DNA of 64,000 nucleotides, taken from Sphingomonas glacialis (GTDB lineage: Bacteria; Pseudomonadota; Alphaproteobacteria; Sphingomonadales; Sphingomonadaceae). The notes beneath the pieces are model-generated. The model was not told the DNA's origin. It saw only the letters and a program-made list of their open reading frames with translations, and searched no databases. The translations under genes and the position numbers were made by a program. Below, piece by piece: positions 42,538 through 52,712 of the stretch. Location of the stretch: positions 744,001 to 808,000 of the forward strand of contig NZ_RCZC01000001.1 of assembly GCF_006439055.1 (NCBI RefSeq). The letters are read 5' to 3'. Every line of letters starts with the position of its first letter. Positions within the stretch are counted from its first letter, which is position 1.

Positions 42538-43812
42538 TTACCGCCGCGGTTGACTGCGTGGGCGTCGTGCCTTCCATTTGCCAGACTTCAACTTGCAGGA
42601 AACCGCTTTCGCTGGCCGAGGTGCTTCCGCCGCGTCACGCAGGCCGTCGAGATAATCCGACCAGTGCTGCATCATCGCGACGCGCTCGTCCCAATATTCG
42701 CCCCGCGCATAGGCGCGGCGGACGGACGACACCTCCTGATGGGCAAGCTGCCGCTCGATCGCATCCGGGTTCCAACGCCCCATTTCGTTGAGCAGGGTCG
42801 CGGCCATCGCCCGGAAACCATGGGCGGTCATCTCGCCGGTCTCGTAACCCAGCCTGCGCAGCGCCTGGTTGACGCCATTCTCGGACATCGGCCGCCTCGG
42901 GCTCCCCATGCATGGGAACAGATACTGTCGATGACCGCTGATTTCGCGCAACTCCTCGATCATTGAAAGCGCCTGCCGGGAGAGCGGCACCTTGTGCGAG
43001 CGGCGCATCTTCATCCGCTCGGCGGGAATCGACCAGAGTGCCTTTTCGACATCGATCTCGGTCCATTCGGCTTGGCGCAACTCTCCCGGTCGAACGAAGA
43101 GATGCGGGGACAGCCGCAAGGCCATGCGCGTGACAGCCTGCCCGGTATACCCATCCATCGTCTTCAAGAGCACGCCGACGCCGCCGGGATCGGTGATCGC
43201 GGCATGATGCACGGTCTTGGGCGTCGTCAGCGCACCGCGCAGGTCGGCCGCCACATCACGATCGCAGCGCGCGGTCGCGATGCCATATCGGAACACACGA
43301 CTGAGAATGCTCCGCATGCGACGGGCGCTTTCGTACCGACCCTTCGCCTCGACCTTTCGCAGGACGGTTAGCGCCTCGGTCGGCGATATCGCGTTGATCG
43401 GATGAGAACCGATCAACGGGTAGGCCATGCCGAGCAGCCAGCGAATCTTGTCCAATGTGATCTCGGCGCGACCTTCCCGTTCGCACTTCGCGATCCATTC
43501 GAGCGCGACATCCTTGAACGTGGTGGCGACGGCGAACCGGGCCGTTACCTTCGCCCGCTTCTTTTCGAGAGCCGGGTCGAGCCCGGCCGCTATCGCCTTT
43601 CTCGCCTCGCGGCATCTCTCGCGGGCATCGGCGAGTGAAGTGTCCGGCCATGGTCCAATATGAAGCGTCTTCTGCCGGCCGGCATATCGATAGCGGAAGC
43701 GCCAGAGCTTCGAGCCGCTCGTCTGAATGGCAAGGAAGAGTCCATGTCCGTCGGACAGGTTGTACGGCTTCGCGGTGGGCTTTGCGGACGTGATCTTGAG
43801 TTGTGTCAGCAT
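42538..43812 (-). CDS. int: tyrosine recombinase (P4-type integrase) of the ICE
   Basis: 424 residues from ATG 43812; the longer frame to 44082 runs antisense through the tRNA and is spurious. N-terminal DUF4102 arm-binding domain (SDGHGLFLAIQTSGSKLWRFRYRYAGRQ), SAM-like core-binding domain (about 98-185), then catalytic residues Arg241 (RPGELR), His331 and Arg334 (HGFRAMA), His358 (LAHQE) and Tyr368. Integrates at the 3' end of the adjacent tRNA-Leu. The AlpA-like gene is its probable directionality partner. Confidence 0.95.
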   Translation of the reverse strand: MLTQLKITSAKPTAKPYNLSDGHGLFLAIQTSGSKLWRFRYRYAGRQKTLHIGPWPDTSLADARERCREARKAIAAGLDPALEKKRAKVTARFAVATTFKDVALEWIAKCEREGRAEITLDKIRWLLGMAYPLIGSHPINAISPTEALTVLRKVEAKGRYESARRMRSILSRVFRYGIATARCDRDVAADLRGALTTPKTVHHAAITDPGGVGVLLKTMDGYTGQAVTRMALRLSPHLFVRPGELRQAEWTEIDVEKALWSIPAERMKMRRSHKVPLSRQALSMIEELREISGHRQYLFPCMGSPRRPMSENGVNQALRRLGYETGEMTAHGFRAMAATLLNEMGRWNPDAIERQLAHQEVSSVRRAYARGEYWDERVAMMQHWSDYLDGLRDAAEAPRPAKAVSCKLKSGKWKARRPRSQPRR

Positions 43813-44001
43813 CGTCGTGATCCTGGATTTCTCCAAGTTCACCCAGCAGACACAAAATGAGACCTTTTTTGTGTCTCTTGTGCTGAATTCCGCTGGATCA
43901 ACCCGGACGGTTGCCAGCGATCGTCGATGAATTTGTGCTTTGAAACCAGCCGCTTGCTGGACGTCCCTGGACGTTCCCAGATGGAACGAACAGGAAACAG
44001 A

Positions 44002-44088
44002 TGGTGCCCGGAAGAGGACTCGAACCTCCACGCCCTTGCGAGCGCCAGCACCTGAAGCTGGTGCGTCTACCAATTCCGCCATCCGGGC
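44002..44088 (-). tRNA. tRNA-Leu (CAG), ICE attachment target
   Basis: An 87-nt cloverleaf with acceptor stem GCCCGGA/TCCGGGC, discriminator A and encoded CCA, D-arm, anticodon stem CCAGC/GCTGG with loop TTCAGGT giving anticodon CAG, a long class II variable arm, and T-loop GGTTCGAGTCC. The 3' end faces the integrase, 190 bp away, so the tRNA 3' portion should form the ICE right attachment site. The matching direct repeat would lie left of this window. Confidence 0.95.
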
Positions 44089-44197
44089 ACTGGGTAGGTC
44101 GCGGGCCTTAGGGGAGGCGAGTCGGCCTTGTCAACACACTGTATGCTGGGGCAAGGGCTGATCACCCCAAGCGAACGGCAGGCACAAGGCGCACGCG

Positions 44198-45148
44198 ATG
44201 AAGAATACACTGGTTACGCTGATCGGCGGCGGAGGGTTTCTCGGCCGCTATGTCGCACAGGCGCTGCTCGAAACCGGCGCGCGCGTGCGAATCGCGCAGC
44301 GCGATCCGCGCCAGGCGTTCTTCCTCAAGCCGCTCGGCGGGCTCGGCCAGACGCAATTCGCGGTTGCGGACATCTCCAACCCGGATTCGATCCGGCGCGC
44401 GGTCGCGGGATCGGATGCGGTGGTCAATCTCGTCGGCATCCTCAGCGGCGATTTCCAGAAGATCCAGGTCGACGGCGCGCGGATCGTCGCCGAGGCGGCC
44501 GCCGCCGCCGGGATTCCGGCGCTCGTCCATGTCTCGGCGATCGGTGCCGACCCCGCTTCGCCCTCGGCCTATGGCCGTTCGAAGGGCGAAGGCGAGGCCG
44601 CGGTGCGCGCCGCCTTCCCCGCGGCCACGATCCTGCGGCCGTCGATCGTGTTCGGGCGCGAGGACCAGTTCGTCAATCGCTTCGCCGCGATGGTCGCGAC
44701 CGCGGCTTCGATGCCGCTCGTCCACGTCGTGCCCGTGCTGCGCGCCGGCACCAAGTTCCAGCCGGTCTATGTCGGTGACGTCGCCGACGCCGTGATCGCC
44801 GCCCTCACGCACCCACAACTCGCCGCCGGCAAGACGCTCGAGCTCGGCGGGCCCGACGTGCTGTCGATGGGCGCGCTCGTGCGCTGGATCGCCAAGGCGA
44901 CCAACCGCGCGCCCAAGATCGTCGAGCTGCCCGATTCGATCGGCGCGGCGATCGCATCGGCTGGCTTCCTACCCGGCGCGCCGATCACGCAGGATCAATG
45001 GAAGATGTTGGCAAACGACAATGTCGTTTCGGCGCAGAACGGGCTAGAGCTGCTCGGCATCACGCCGACACCGCTCGACGCGGTCGCGCCGGGCTGGCTG
45101 GTGCGATACCGCAAGGGCGGCCGTTTCGCGGTGCCGGTGGCGGCGTAA
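44198..45148 (+). CDS. complex I NDUFA9 subunit-family protein (atypical SDR)
   Basis: 316 residues. NAD(P)-binding GGGGFLGR at about 10-17 and an atypical short-chain dehydrogenase fold (FAVADISNPDSIRRAVAGSDAVVNLVGIL, HVSAIGAD, YGRSKGEGE). This protein accompanies quinone-linked metabolism in alphaproteobacteria and commonly neighbours uppP. First chromosomal gene beyond the ICE, oriented away from it. Confidence 0.88.
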   Translation: MKNTLVTLIGGGGFLGRYVAQALLETGARVRIAQRDPRQAFFLKPLGGLGQTQFAVADISNPDSIRRAVAGSDAVVNLVGILSGDFQKIQVDGARIVAEAAAAAGIPALVHVSAIGADPASPSAYGRSKGEGEAAVRAAFPAATILRPSIVFGREDQFVNRFAAMVATAASMPLVHVVPVLRAGTKFQPVYVGDVADAVIAALTHPQLAAGKTLELGGPDVLSMGALVRWIAKATNRAPKIVELPDSIGAAIASAGFLPGAPITQDQWKMLANDNVVSAQNGLELLGITPTPLDAVAPGWLVRYRKGGRFAVPVAA

Positions 45149-45185
45149 CCACCGTCTGAAGCGTCGTCTATTTGGGGGGAATTTC

Positions 45186-45995
45186 GTGGGCGACATTATC
45201 AGTATCATCCTGCTCGGCATCGTCGAGGGGGTGACGGAGTTTCTGCCGGTCTCCTCGACCGGACATTTGATCCTCGCGACCAAGCTGCTCGGCTATGATG
45301 CAGCGCGCTGGCAGGTGTTCAACATCGTCATCCAGCTGGGCGCGATCCTCGCGATCGTCGTGCTGTACTGGCGGACGTTCCTCGCGGTCGCGATGGGCCT
45401 GGCGCGGCGCGATCCGGTGTCGTTGCGCTTCGTGCGCAACATCCTCGTGGCGTTCATCCCCGCGGCGATCCTCGGCCTCGCGATCCATAAGCAGATCGAG
45501 GCGCTGCTGGGCAATGCGGTGGTCGTGTCGATCGCGCTGGTCGTCGGCGGGATCGCGATCATCCTGGTCGAGCGGCTCGCCCCCAAGAGCGATATCGTCG
45601 GCGTCGCCGATATCCCGCTCGGCAAGGTCGTCGGGATCGGGTGCCTGCAATGCCTGGCGATGGTCCCCGGCGTCAGCCGGTCGGGCGCGACGATCCTCGG
45701 CGCACTTGCCCTCGGGGTCGAGCGGCGCACCGCGGCCGAGTTCAGCTTCTTCCTCGCCATCCCGACGATGCTCGGCGCGACCACGCTCGAACTGGTCAAG
45801 AACCGGCACGAGCTGCTGAGTGGGCAAGGCGTGAGCCTCGGCGCGATCGGCCTCGGCTTCATCGTTTCGTTCATCGTCGCAGTGCTGGTGGTGAAATGGT
45901 TTGTCGGCGTGGTGACACGCTATGGCTTCGTCCCCTTCGCCTGGTATCGGATTATTGCAGGCACCGCCGCCTTCGTATGGCTAATGACCATTTAG
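45186..45995 (+). CDS. uppP: undecaprenyl-diphosphate phosphatase UppP
   Basis: 269 residues from a GTG with GGGGGGA upstream. EGVTEFLPVSSTGHLIL (about 14-30) and PGVSRSGATI (about 161-170) are the two conserved active-site motifs, among about eight membrane segments. Recycles the lipid carrier for peptidoglycan synthesis. Follows the NDUFA9-like gene by 37 nt. Confidence 0.95.
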   Translation: MGDIISIILLGIVEGVTEFLPVSSTGHLILATKLLGYDAARWQVFNIVIQLGAILAIVVLYWRTFLAVAMGLARRDPVSLRFVRNILVAFIPAAILGLAIHKQIEALLGNAVVVSIALVVGGIAIILVERLAPKSDIVGVADIPLGKVVGIGCLQCLAMVPGVSRSGATILGALALGVERRTAAEFSFFLAIPTMLGATTLELVKNRHELLSGQGVSLGAIGLGFIVSFIVAVLVVKWFVGVVTRYGFVPFAWYRIIAGTAAFVWLMTI

Positions 45996-46149
45996 GCCGT
46001 TTCGGTCCTATTTGTGGTCAAACACCTGGGTTTCACGACAGCCGAAACTCTCTGTCAATTTAATTAGGTCAATACTGCTTACCTATATTACGTTTTCGTA
46101 ATGACAGCGTGACGATGGCTCGGTATTTGCGCATCCGAAAGGTGCGCAT

Positions 46150-47604
46150 ATGGCTGACACGTCCCTGTTGAAATTCGTCGATCGCGAGCAGGTCTATCCT
46201 GCGAAGCGCGAGCCCGAGCTCCGCGCCGAAGACTTTCGCGAGATTGCCGAGCGCTATCCGGTGCCAGATGCGGAAGCCCAGGCCGGGCGTTGCTCGCAAT
46301 GCGGCGTGCCCTATTGCTCGGTCCATTGCCCGCTGCACAACCATATCCCCGACTGGCTGCGGCTGACCGCCGAAGGCCGGCTGCGCGAGGCGTATGAGCT
46401 CAGCAACGCGACCTCGACCATGCCCGAGATCTGCGGACGGATCTGCCCGCAGGACCGCCTGTGCGAGGGCAATTGCGTGATCGAATTCTCCGGCCACGGC
46501 GCGGTGACGATCGGCGCGGTCGAGAAGTTCATCACCGACACCGCCTGGGAAGAAGGCTGGGTCGAGCCGCTCGTCCCCGGCCGCGACCGCGGACAATCGG
46601 TCGGCGTGATCGGCGCGGGTCCGGCGGGCCTGAGCGCAGCCGAATATCTGCGCGGAAACGGCTATGACGTGCATGTCTATGACCGTTACGACCGCGCGGG
46701 CGGGCTGCTGACCTATGGTATCCCTGGCTTCAAGCTTGAAAAGCCCATCGTGATGCGGCGCGTAGAGCGGCTCAAGGCTGCCGGAATCGTCTTCCACGAG
46801 AATTTCGAAGTCGGCCGCGATGCCAGCATGGACGAACTGCGCCAACGCCACGATGCGATCCTGATCGCCACCGGCGTGTACCGCGCCCGCGCGATCAAGG
46901 CACCGGGCGTCGACGCCGACGGCGTGGTCGATGCGCTCGCCTTCCTCACCGCGTCGAACCGCAAGGGCTTTGGCGATGCGGTGCCGAGCTTCGATGACGG
47001 CAGCCTCGATGCCAAGGGCAAGCACGTCGTCGTGATCGGCGGCGGCGACACCGCGATGGACTGTGTCCGCACCGCGATCCGCCAGGATGCGGCATCGGTG
47101 AAGTGCCTCTATCGCCGCGACCGCGCCAACATGCCCGGCTCGCAGCGCGAAGTTGCCAATGCCGAGGAAGAAGGCGTCGAGTTCGTCTGGCTGTCCGCGC
47201 CCGAGAGCTTCGCCGGCGAAGGCAAGGTCTCGACCGTCAAGGCGAGCGCGATGCGGCTCGGCGCGCCCGACGCCTCGGGCCGCCGTGCGCCCGAGATCGA
47301 CCCCGAAGGCGGGTTCGAGGTCAAGGCCGATCTGGTGATCAAGGCGCTCGGCTTCGATGCCGAGGATCTGCCCGCGCTGTTCGGCGCGCCCGAGCTGACG
47401 GTGACGCGCTGGGGCACGGTGCTGGTCGACAACAAGACGCTGATGACCTCGCTCGACGGCGTGTTCGCGGCGGGCGACATCGTGCGCGGCGCAAGCCTCG
47501 TCGTGTGGGCGATCCGCGACGGGCGCGATGTCGCGGCGAGCATGCACCGCTATCTCAAGACCAAGGCCGCGGCCGACATGGCGGCGAGCAAGCAGGCGGC
47601 ATGA
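46150..47604 (+). CDS. gltD: glutamate synthase small (beta) subunit GltD
   Basis: 484 residues. N-terminal Fe-S cysteines (CSQCGVPYCSVHCPLHNHIP; CGRICPQDRLCEGNC) and two dinucleotide-binding motifs (VGVIGAGPAGLSAAEYLR; VVVIGGGDTAMDCVRTA). Transfers electrons from NADPH to GltB. The stop overlaps the following DUF2059 start (ATGA). An unusual order: gltD precedes gltB. Confidence 0.95.
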   Translation: MADTSLLKFVDREQVYPAKREPELRAEDFREIAERYPVPDAEAQAGRCSQCGVPYCSVHCPLHNHIPDWLRLTAEGRLREAYELSNATSTMPEICGRICPQDRLCEGNCVIEFSGHGAVTIGAVEKFITDTAWEEGWVEPLVPGRDRGQSVGVIGAGPAGLSAAEYLRGNGYDVHVYDRYDRAGGLLTYGIPGFKLEKPIVMRRVERLKAAGIVFHENFEVGRDASMDELRQRHDAILIATGVYRARAIKAPGVDADGVVDALAFLTASNRKGFGDAVPSFDDGSLDAKGKHVVVIGGGDTAMDCVRTAIRQDAASVKCLYRRDRANMPGSQREVANAEEEGVEFVWLSAPESFAGEGKVSTVKASAMRLGAPDASGRRAPEIDPEGGFEVKADLVIKALGFDAEDLPALFGAPELTVTRWGTVLVDNKTLMTSLDGVFAAGDIVRGASLVVWAIRDGRDVAASMHRYLKTKAAADMAASKQAA

Positions 47605-48182
47605 CGCACCGCCCGACCCGCAGATGGCGTAGTGGCAGTGCGACGCTCGGCGTTGCATTGCTCTGCGCCAGCACGGTGCACGGCCAGGCGCGGCGCCCTG
47701 CCCTGCCCGCGCCCGCCGCCAATGCCGATGCCGCCGCCGACTATGACGAACGCCGGGCCGCGGCCGGGCGGCTGCTCGTCGTCAGCCGCTTTCGCGCGCG
47801 CCAGGCGGTGCTGATCAAGGATGCGATCCGTGCGGCCGAATCCGAGATGACCGAGGATTGCCTCAACCGTGCGGCTACAGGGCGCAACATGAAGCCGTGC
47901 GACGCGCTCGTCAGCCCGAGCGCATCGACCAAGGCTCGGCTCGCCGCCAGCGAATCGGCGATCCTCGACGATGTGATGGCGGCGAGCCAGACGATCTATG
48001 CCAAGCGTTTTACCGCGGCCGAAATGGACGAGATTTCGCGCTTCTTCCGCATGCCGGTCGGGCAGCGATATGCAGCGACATATCCGCAACTCCTCGCCGA
48101 CGTCCAAACCCGCAAGCGCGAGATCGTGCGCCGCTATCTGAGCGCCGCCGCATCCGCCGACACCAAGGGGTCCCAAAGATGA
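47601..48182 (+). CDS. DUF2059 domain-containing secreted protein
   Basis: 193 residues. Signal peptide (about 1-29, ending TVHGQA), then a helical region and DUF2059-like IYAKRFTAAEMDEISRFFRMPVGQRYAA. Both ends overlap the flanking genes by 4 nt, so it is translationally coupled inside the gltD-gltB operon. Function unknown; the location between the two synthase subunits may be a simple insertion. Confidence 0.85.
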   Translation: MTHRPTRRWRSGSATLGVALLCASTVHGQARRPALPAPAANADAAADYDERRAAAGRLLVVSRFRARQAVLIKDAIRAAESEMTEDCLNRAATGRNMKPCDALVSPSASTKARLAASESAILDDVMAASQTIYAKRFTAAEMDEISRFFRMPVGQRYAATYPQLLADVQTRKREIVRRYLSAAASADTKGSQR

Positions 48183-51100
48183 CCGACCAGCACGCTTATC
48201 TCGCCGAACACGGCATGTACCGCCCCGAATTCGAGGGCGATGCCTGCGGCGTCGGCCTCGTCGCCGCGACCGACGGCACACCGTCGCGCCGTGTCGTCCA
48301 GTCGGCGATCGATGCGCTGAAGGCGGTATGGCACCGCGGCGCGGTCGATGCCGATGGCAAGACCGGCGACGGCGCCGGGCTGCACATCGACCTGCCGCTC
48401 AAATTCTTCGACGATGCGATCGCCGGCTCGGGCCACCGCCCGCTGCCCAACCGGCTCGCGGTCGGCATGATCTTTCTGCCGCGCACCGATCTCGGCGCGC
48501 AGGAAGCATGCCGTACGATCGTCGAGAGCGTCATCATCGAAGAGGGCTATACCATCTACGGCTGGCGCCAGGTGCCGGTCGACGTTTCGGTGATCGGCCA
48601 GAAGGGCCTCGCGACCCGGCCCGAGATCGAGCAGATCATGATCGCCGGCCCGCTGCCGGATGATGCGAGCGCCGCCGAGTTCGAGAAGAACCTCTATCTC
48701 GTCCGCCGCCGGATCGAGAAGCGCGTGATCGCGGCGCAGATCCAGGGCTTCTACATCTGCAGCCTGTCGTGCCGCTCGATCATCTACAAGGGCCTGTTCC
48801 TCGCCGAATCGCTGTCGATCTTCTATCCCGACCTGCGCGATCCGCGCTTCGAGAGCCGCGTCGCGATCTTCCATCAGCGCTATTCGACCAACACCTTCCC
48901 GCAATGGTGGCTGGCACAACCGTTCCGCACGCTCGCGCACAATGGCGAGATCAACACGATCCGCGGCAACAAGAACTGGATGCTGAGCCACGAGATCCGC
49001 ATGGCGAGCCTCGCCTTCGGTGAGCATAGCGAGGACATAAAGCCGGTGATCCCGGCGGGCGCGTCGGACACGGCGGCGCTCGATGCGGTGTTCGAGGCGA
49101 TCTGCCGCTCGGGCCGCGATGCGCCGACCGCCAAGCTGATGCTCGTTCCCGAGGCGATGGCCGATTCGATCGACATGCCCGCCGACCATCTCGCGATGTA
49201 CCAGTACCTCGCCTCCGTGATGGAGCCGTGGGACGGCCCCGCCGCACTCGCGATGACCGATGGCCGCTGGGCGGTTGCCGGCATGGACCGCAACGCGCTG
49301 CGCCCGCTGCGCTATGTCCGCACGATCGACGGCCTGCTGATCGTCGGGTCGGAGAGCGGGATGGTCGTCGTCCCCGAATCTACCGTTATCGAGAAGGGCC
49401 GGCTCGGGCCCGGCCAGATGATCGCGATCGATCTCGACGAAGGCGTGCTGCTCCACGACCGTGCGGTGAAGGACCGGATCGCCGGCGAGCATGATTATGC
49501 CGGCATGATCGGCGAGTTCACCAGCATCGCCGACCTGCCGCTCCCAGAGGGCGACCCGATCACGCGCTTCGACCGCGCCGACCTCACGCGCCGCCAGGTT
49601 GCCGCCGGCCAGACGCTCGAGGATATGGAGCTGATCCTCGCGCCGATGGTCGAGGGCGCCAAGGAAGCGATCGGCTCGATGGGCGACGACACGCCGCTCG
49701 CCGTTATCTCCGACAAGCCACGGCTGATCAGCCAGTTCTTCCGGCAGAATTTCAGCCAGGTCACCAACCCGCCGATCGATCCTTTACGCGAACGCCATGT
49801 GATGTCGCTCAAGACGCGCTTCGGCAACCTCGCCAACATCCTCGACACCGAGGACCGGCGCGACGGCGTGCTCGTGCTCGAATCGCCCGTGCTCGACGGG
49901 GCCGACTGGGCAAAGCTCAAGACGCATTTCGGCGCGCAGGCGGCCGAGATCGACTGCACCTTCGAGGCCGGCGGCGGCCCCGAGAAATTGCGTGCCGCGA
50001 TCGCGCGGATCCGCGCCGAGGCGGTCACCGCGGTGCGCCAGGGGCATAGCGAACTGTTCCTGACCGATCGCAACATCGACCCCGAGCGGATCGGCATCGC
50101 CGGCGTGCTCGCCGCCGCGGCGGTGCATACGCATCTCGTGCGGATGGGCCTGCGCTCCTACGCCAGCATCAACGTCCAGACCGCCGAATGCCTCGACACG
50201 CATTATTATGCGGTTCTGATCGGCGTCGGCGCGACCACCGTCCATGCCTATCTCGCCGAAGCGTCGATCGCAGACCGCCATGGCCGTGGGCTGTTCGGCG
50301 AGCTGAGCCTCGAGGAATGCCTCGCGCGGCATCGCCATGCGGTCGAGGAGGGTCTGCTCAAGATCATCTCGAAGATGGGGATCGCGGTGATCTCGTCCTA
50401 CCGCGGCGGCTACAATTTCGAGGCGGTGGGCTTGAGCCGTGCGCTGGTCAACGATCTGTTCCCCGGCATGCCCGCGAAGATCTCGGGCGAGGGCTATGCC
50501 TCGCTCCACCTCAACGCGCAGCTGCGCCACGACAAGGCGTTCGACGAGGGTGTCGCGACGCTGCCGATCGGCGGCTTCTATCGCCAGCGCCATACTGGCG
50601 AGACGCATGCCTACTCGGCACAGCTGATGCACCTGCTGCAGAACTCGGTCGCGACCGACAGCTACTCGACCTATCTGCAATTCTCGCGCGGCGTGGAGGC
50701 GTTGCCGCCGGTCTATCTGCGTGACCTGCTGCAGTTCAACTTCCCTGCCGAGGGCGTGCCGGTCGACCAGGTCGAGGCGATCACCGAGATCCGCAAGCGC
50801 TTCGTGACGCCGGGCATGTCGCTCGGCGCGCTCTCCCCCGAGGCGCATGAGACGCTCGCGATCGCGATGAACCGCATCGGCGCCAAGGCGGTGTCGGGCG
50901 AAGGCGGCGAGGACAAGGCGCGCTACCAACCCTATGCGAACGGCGACAACGCCAACTCCGGCGTCAAGCAGATCGCGTCGGGCCGCTTCGGCGTGACCGC
51001 CGAATATCTCAACGCCTGCGACGAGATCGAAATCAAGGTCGCGCAGGGCGCCAAGCCCGGCGAGGGCGGGCAGCTGCCCGGCTTCAAGGTGACCGAGTTC

Positions 51101-52690
51101 ATCGCCAAGCTGCGCCATGCGACGCCCGGCGTCATGCTGATCTCGCCGCCACCGCATCACGACATCTATTCGATCGAGGATCTCGCGCAGCTCATCTACG
51201 ACCTCAAGCAGATCAACCCGATCGCGCGGGTGTGCGTGAAGCTCGTCTCCTCGGCCGGCATCGGCACCGTCGCGGCGGGCGTCGCCAAGGCGCATGCCGA
51301 CGTGATCCTTATCGCCGGCCATGTCGGCGGTACCGGCGCATCCCCGCAGACCAGCATCAAATATGCCGGCACGCCGTGGGAAATGGGGCTCTCGGAGGTC
51401 AACCAGACGCTGACGCTCAATGGTCTTCGCGGTCGCATCAAGCTGCGCACTGACGGCGGCCTCAAGACCGGGCGCGACATCGTCATCGCCGCGATCCTGG
51501 GGGCCGAAGAATTCGGCATCGGCACGCTGTCGCTCGTCGCGATGGGCTGCATCATGGTGCGGCAGTGCCATTCGAACACCTGCCCCGTCGGCGTCTGCAC
51601 GCAGGACGAGAAGCTACGCGCCAAGTTCAGCGGCAGCCCTGAGAAGGTCATCAACCTGATGACCTTCATCGCCGAGGAGGTGCGCGACATCCTCGCCCGG
51701 CTCGGCTTCCGCAGCCTCGACGAGGTGATCGGCCGTACCGAACTGCTCCGCCAGGTCAGCCGTGGCGCCGAGCATCTCGACGATCTCGATCTCAACCCGA
51801 TCCTCGCCAAGGTCGACGCACCCGACGATCAGCGCCGCTTCAGCCTGACCGGTCGCCGCAACGAAGTGCCCGACAGCCTCGACGCGCAGATCATCAAGGA
51901 TGCCGCGGCGGTGTTCAGCCGGCGGGAGAAGATGCAGCTGACCTATTCGGTGCGCAACACGCACCGCGCGGTCGGCACGCGGCTGTCGAGCGAGATCACG
52001 CGGACCTTCGGCATGTCGGCGCTCGCCGACGGGCATGTCCATGTGCGTTTGCGCGGCTCGGCGGGGCAGAGCCTCGGCGCGTTCCTGTGCAAGGGCATCA
52101 CGCTCGAAGTGTTCGGCGATGCCAACGACTATGTCGGCAAGGGGCTGTCGGGCGGCATCATCGCGGTGCGCCCGGTGGTGAGCTCGCCGCTCGCCAGCCA
52201 GGACAATACGATCATCGGCAACACCGTGCTCTACGGCGCAACCTCGGGCAGCCTGTATGCCGCAGGGCAAGCGGGCGAGCGCTTCGCGGTGCGCAATTCG
52301 GGCGCGACCGTCGTGGTCGAGGGCTGTGGCGCGAACGGGTGCGAATATATGACCGGGGGCACCGCGGTGGTGCTCGGCCCGGTCGGTGCGAACTTCGGCG
52401 CTGGGATGACCGGCGGGATGGCGTTCGTCTATGACGCCGACGGCAGCTTCGCACGCCGCGCCAACCCCGAGAACATCACCTGGAACCGGCTATCGTCGCT
52501 GCATTGGGAAGCGGTGCTGCTCGGGCTCGTTCGCGCGCAGCATGCCGCGACCGATTCGAAATGGTCGGGGGCATTGCTCGACGATTGGGGTCGCGTGGTC
52601 GATCGCTTCTGGCAGGTGGTGCCGAAGGAAATGCTCACCCGGCTCAGCCACCCGCTCGACGACCGCGAGGAGCAGGTCGCGGCGGAGTAA
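48179..52690 (+). CDS. gltB: glutamate synthase large (alpha) subunit GltB
   Basis: 1503 residues. N-terminal amidotransferase nucleophile Cys23 (GDACGVGLVA) after a short propeptide, FMN-binding central domain (PGEGGQLPGFKVTEFIAKLRH region), the 3Fe-4S cluster CIMVRQCHSNTCPVGVCTQDE (about 1124-1145), and a C-terminal right-handed beta-helix with many G-rich turns (GGTAVVLGPVGANFGAGMTGG). Makes glutamate from glutamine and 2-oxoglutarate with GltD. Large antisense frames inside it are shadows. Confidence 0.97.
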   Translation: MTDQHAYLAEHGMYRPEFEGDACGVGLVAATDGTPSRRVVQSAIDALKAVWHRGAVDADGKTGDGAGLHIDLPLKFFDDAIAGSGHRPLPNRLAVGMIFLPRTDLGAQEACRTIVESVIIEEGYTIYGWRQVPVDVSVIGQKGLATRPEIEQIMIAGPLPDDASAAEFEKNLYLVRRRIEKRVIAAQIQGFYICSLSCRSIIYKGLFLAESLSIFYPDLRDPRFESRVAIFHQRYSTNTFPQWWLAQPFRTLAHNGEINTIRGNKNWMLSHEIRMASLAFGEHSEDIKPVIPAGASDTAALDAVFEAICRSGRDAPTAKLMLVPEAMADSIDMPADHLAMYQYLASVMEPWDGPAALAMTDGRWAVAGMDRNALRPLRYVRTIDGLLIVGSESGMVVVPESTVIEKGRLGPGQMIAIDLDEGVLLHDRAVKDRIAGEHDYAGMIGEFTSIADLPLPEGDPITRFDRADLTRRQVAAGQTLEDMELILAPMVEGAKEAIGSMGDDTPLAVISDKPRLISQFFRQNFSQVTNPPIDPLRERHVMSLKTRFGNLANILDTEDRRDGVLVLESPVLDGADWAKLKTHFGAQAAEIDCTFEAGGGPEKLRAAIARIRAEAVTAVRQGHSELFLTDRNIDPERIGIAGVLAAAAVHTHLVRMGLRSYASINVQTAECLDTHYYAVLIGVGATTVHAYLAEASIADRHGRGLFGELSLEECLARHRHAVEEGLLKIISKMGIAVISSYRGGYNFEAVGLSRALVNDLFPGMPAKISGEGYASLHLNAQLRHDKAFDEGVATLPIGGFYRQRHTGETHAYSAQLMHLLQNSVATDSYSTYLQFSRGVEALPPVYLRDLLQFNFPAEGVPVDQVEAITEIRKRFVTPGMSLGALSPEAHETLAIAMNRIGAKAVSGEGGEDKARYQPYANGDNANSGVKQIASGRFGVTAEYLNACDEIEIKVAQGAKPGEGGQLPGFKVTEFIAKLRHATPGVMLISPPPHHDIYSIEDLAQLIYDLKQINPIARVCVKLVSSAGIGTVAAGVAKAHADVILIAGHVGGTGASPQTSIKYAGTPWEMGLSEVNQTLTLNGLRGRIKLRTDGGLKTGRDIVIAAILGAEEFGIGTLSLVAMGCIMVRQCHSNTCPVGVCTQDEKLRAKFSGSPEKVINLMTFIAEEVRDILARLGFRSLDEVIGRTELLRQVSRGAEHLDDLDLNPILAKVDAPDDQRRFSLTGRRNEVPDSLDAQIIKDAAAVFSRREKMQLTYSVRNTHRAVGTRLSSEITRTFGMSALADGHVHVRLRGSAGQSLGAFLCKGITLEVFGDANDYVGKGLSGGIIAVRPVVSSPLASQDNTIIGNTVLYGATSGSLYAAGQAGERFAVRNSGATVVVEGCGANGCEYMTGGTAVVLGPVGANFGAGMTGGMAFVYDADGSFARRANPENITWNRLSSLHWEAVLLGLVRAQHAATDSKWSGALLDDWGRVVDRFWQVVPKEMLTRLSHPLDDREEQVAAE

Positions 52691-52712
52691 CCCTCGCCCG
52701 TCAGGGAACAGC

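Noticed and set aside
43813..44082. 90-residue N-terminal extension of the integrase
   Set aside because: It runs antisense across the tRNA-Leu gene and gives the known spurious peptide MAELVDAPASGAG.
49784..51571. 595-codon minus-strand frame inside gltB
   Set aside because: Exact antisense shadow of a well-conserved gene; composition is Ala/Arg/His-rich and has no domain.
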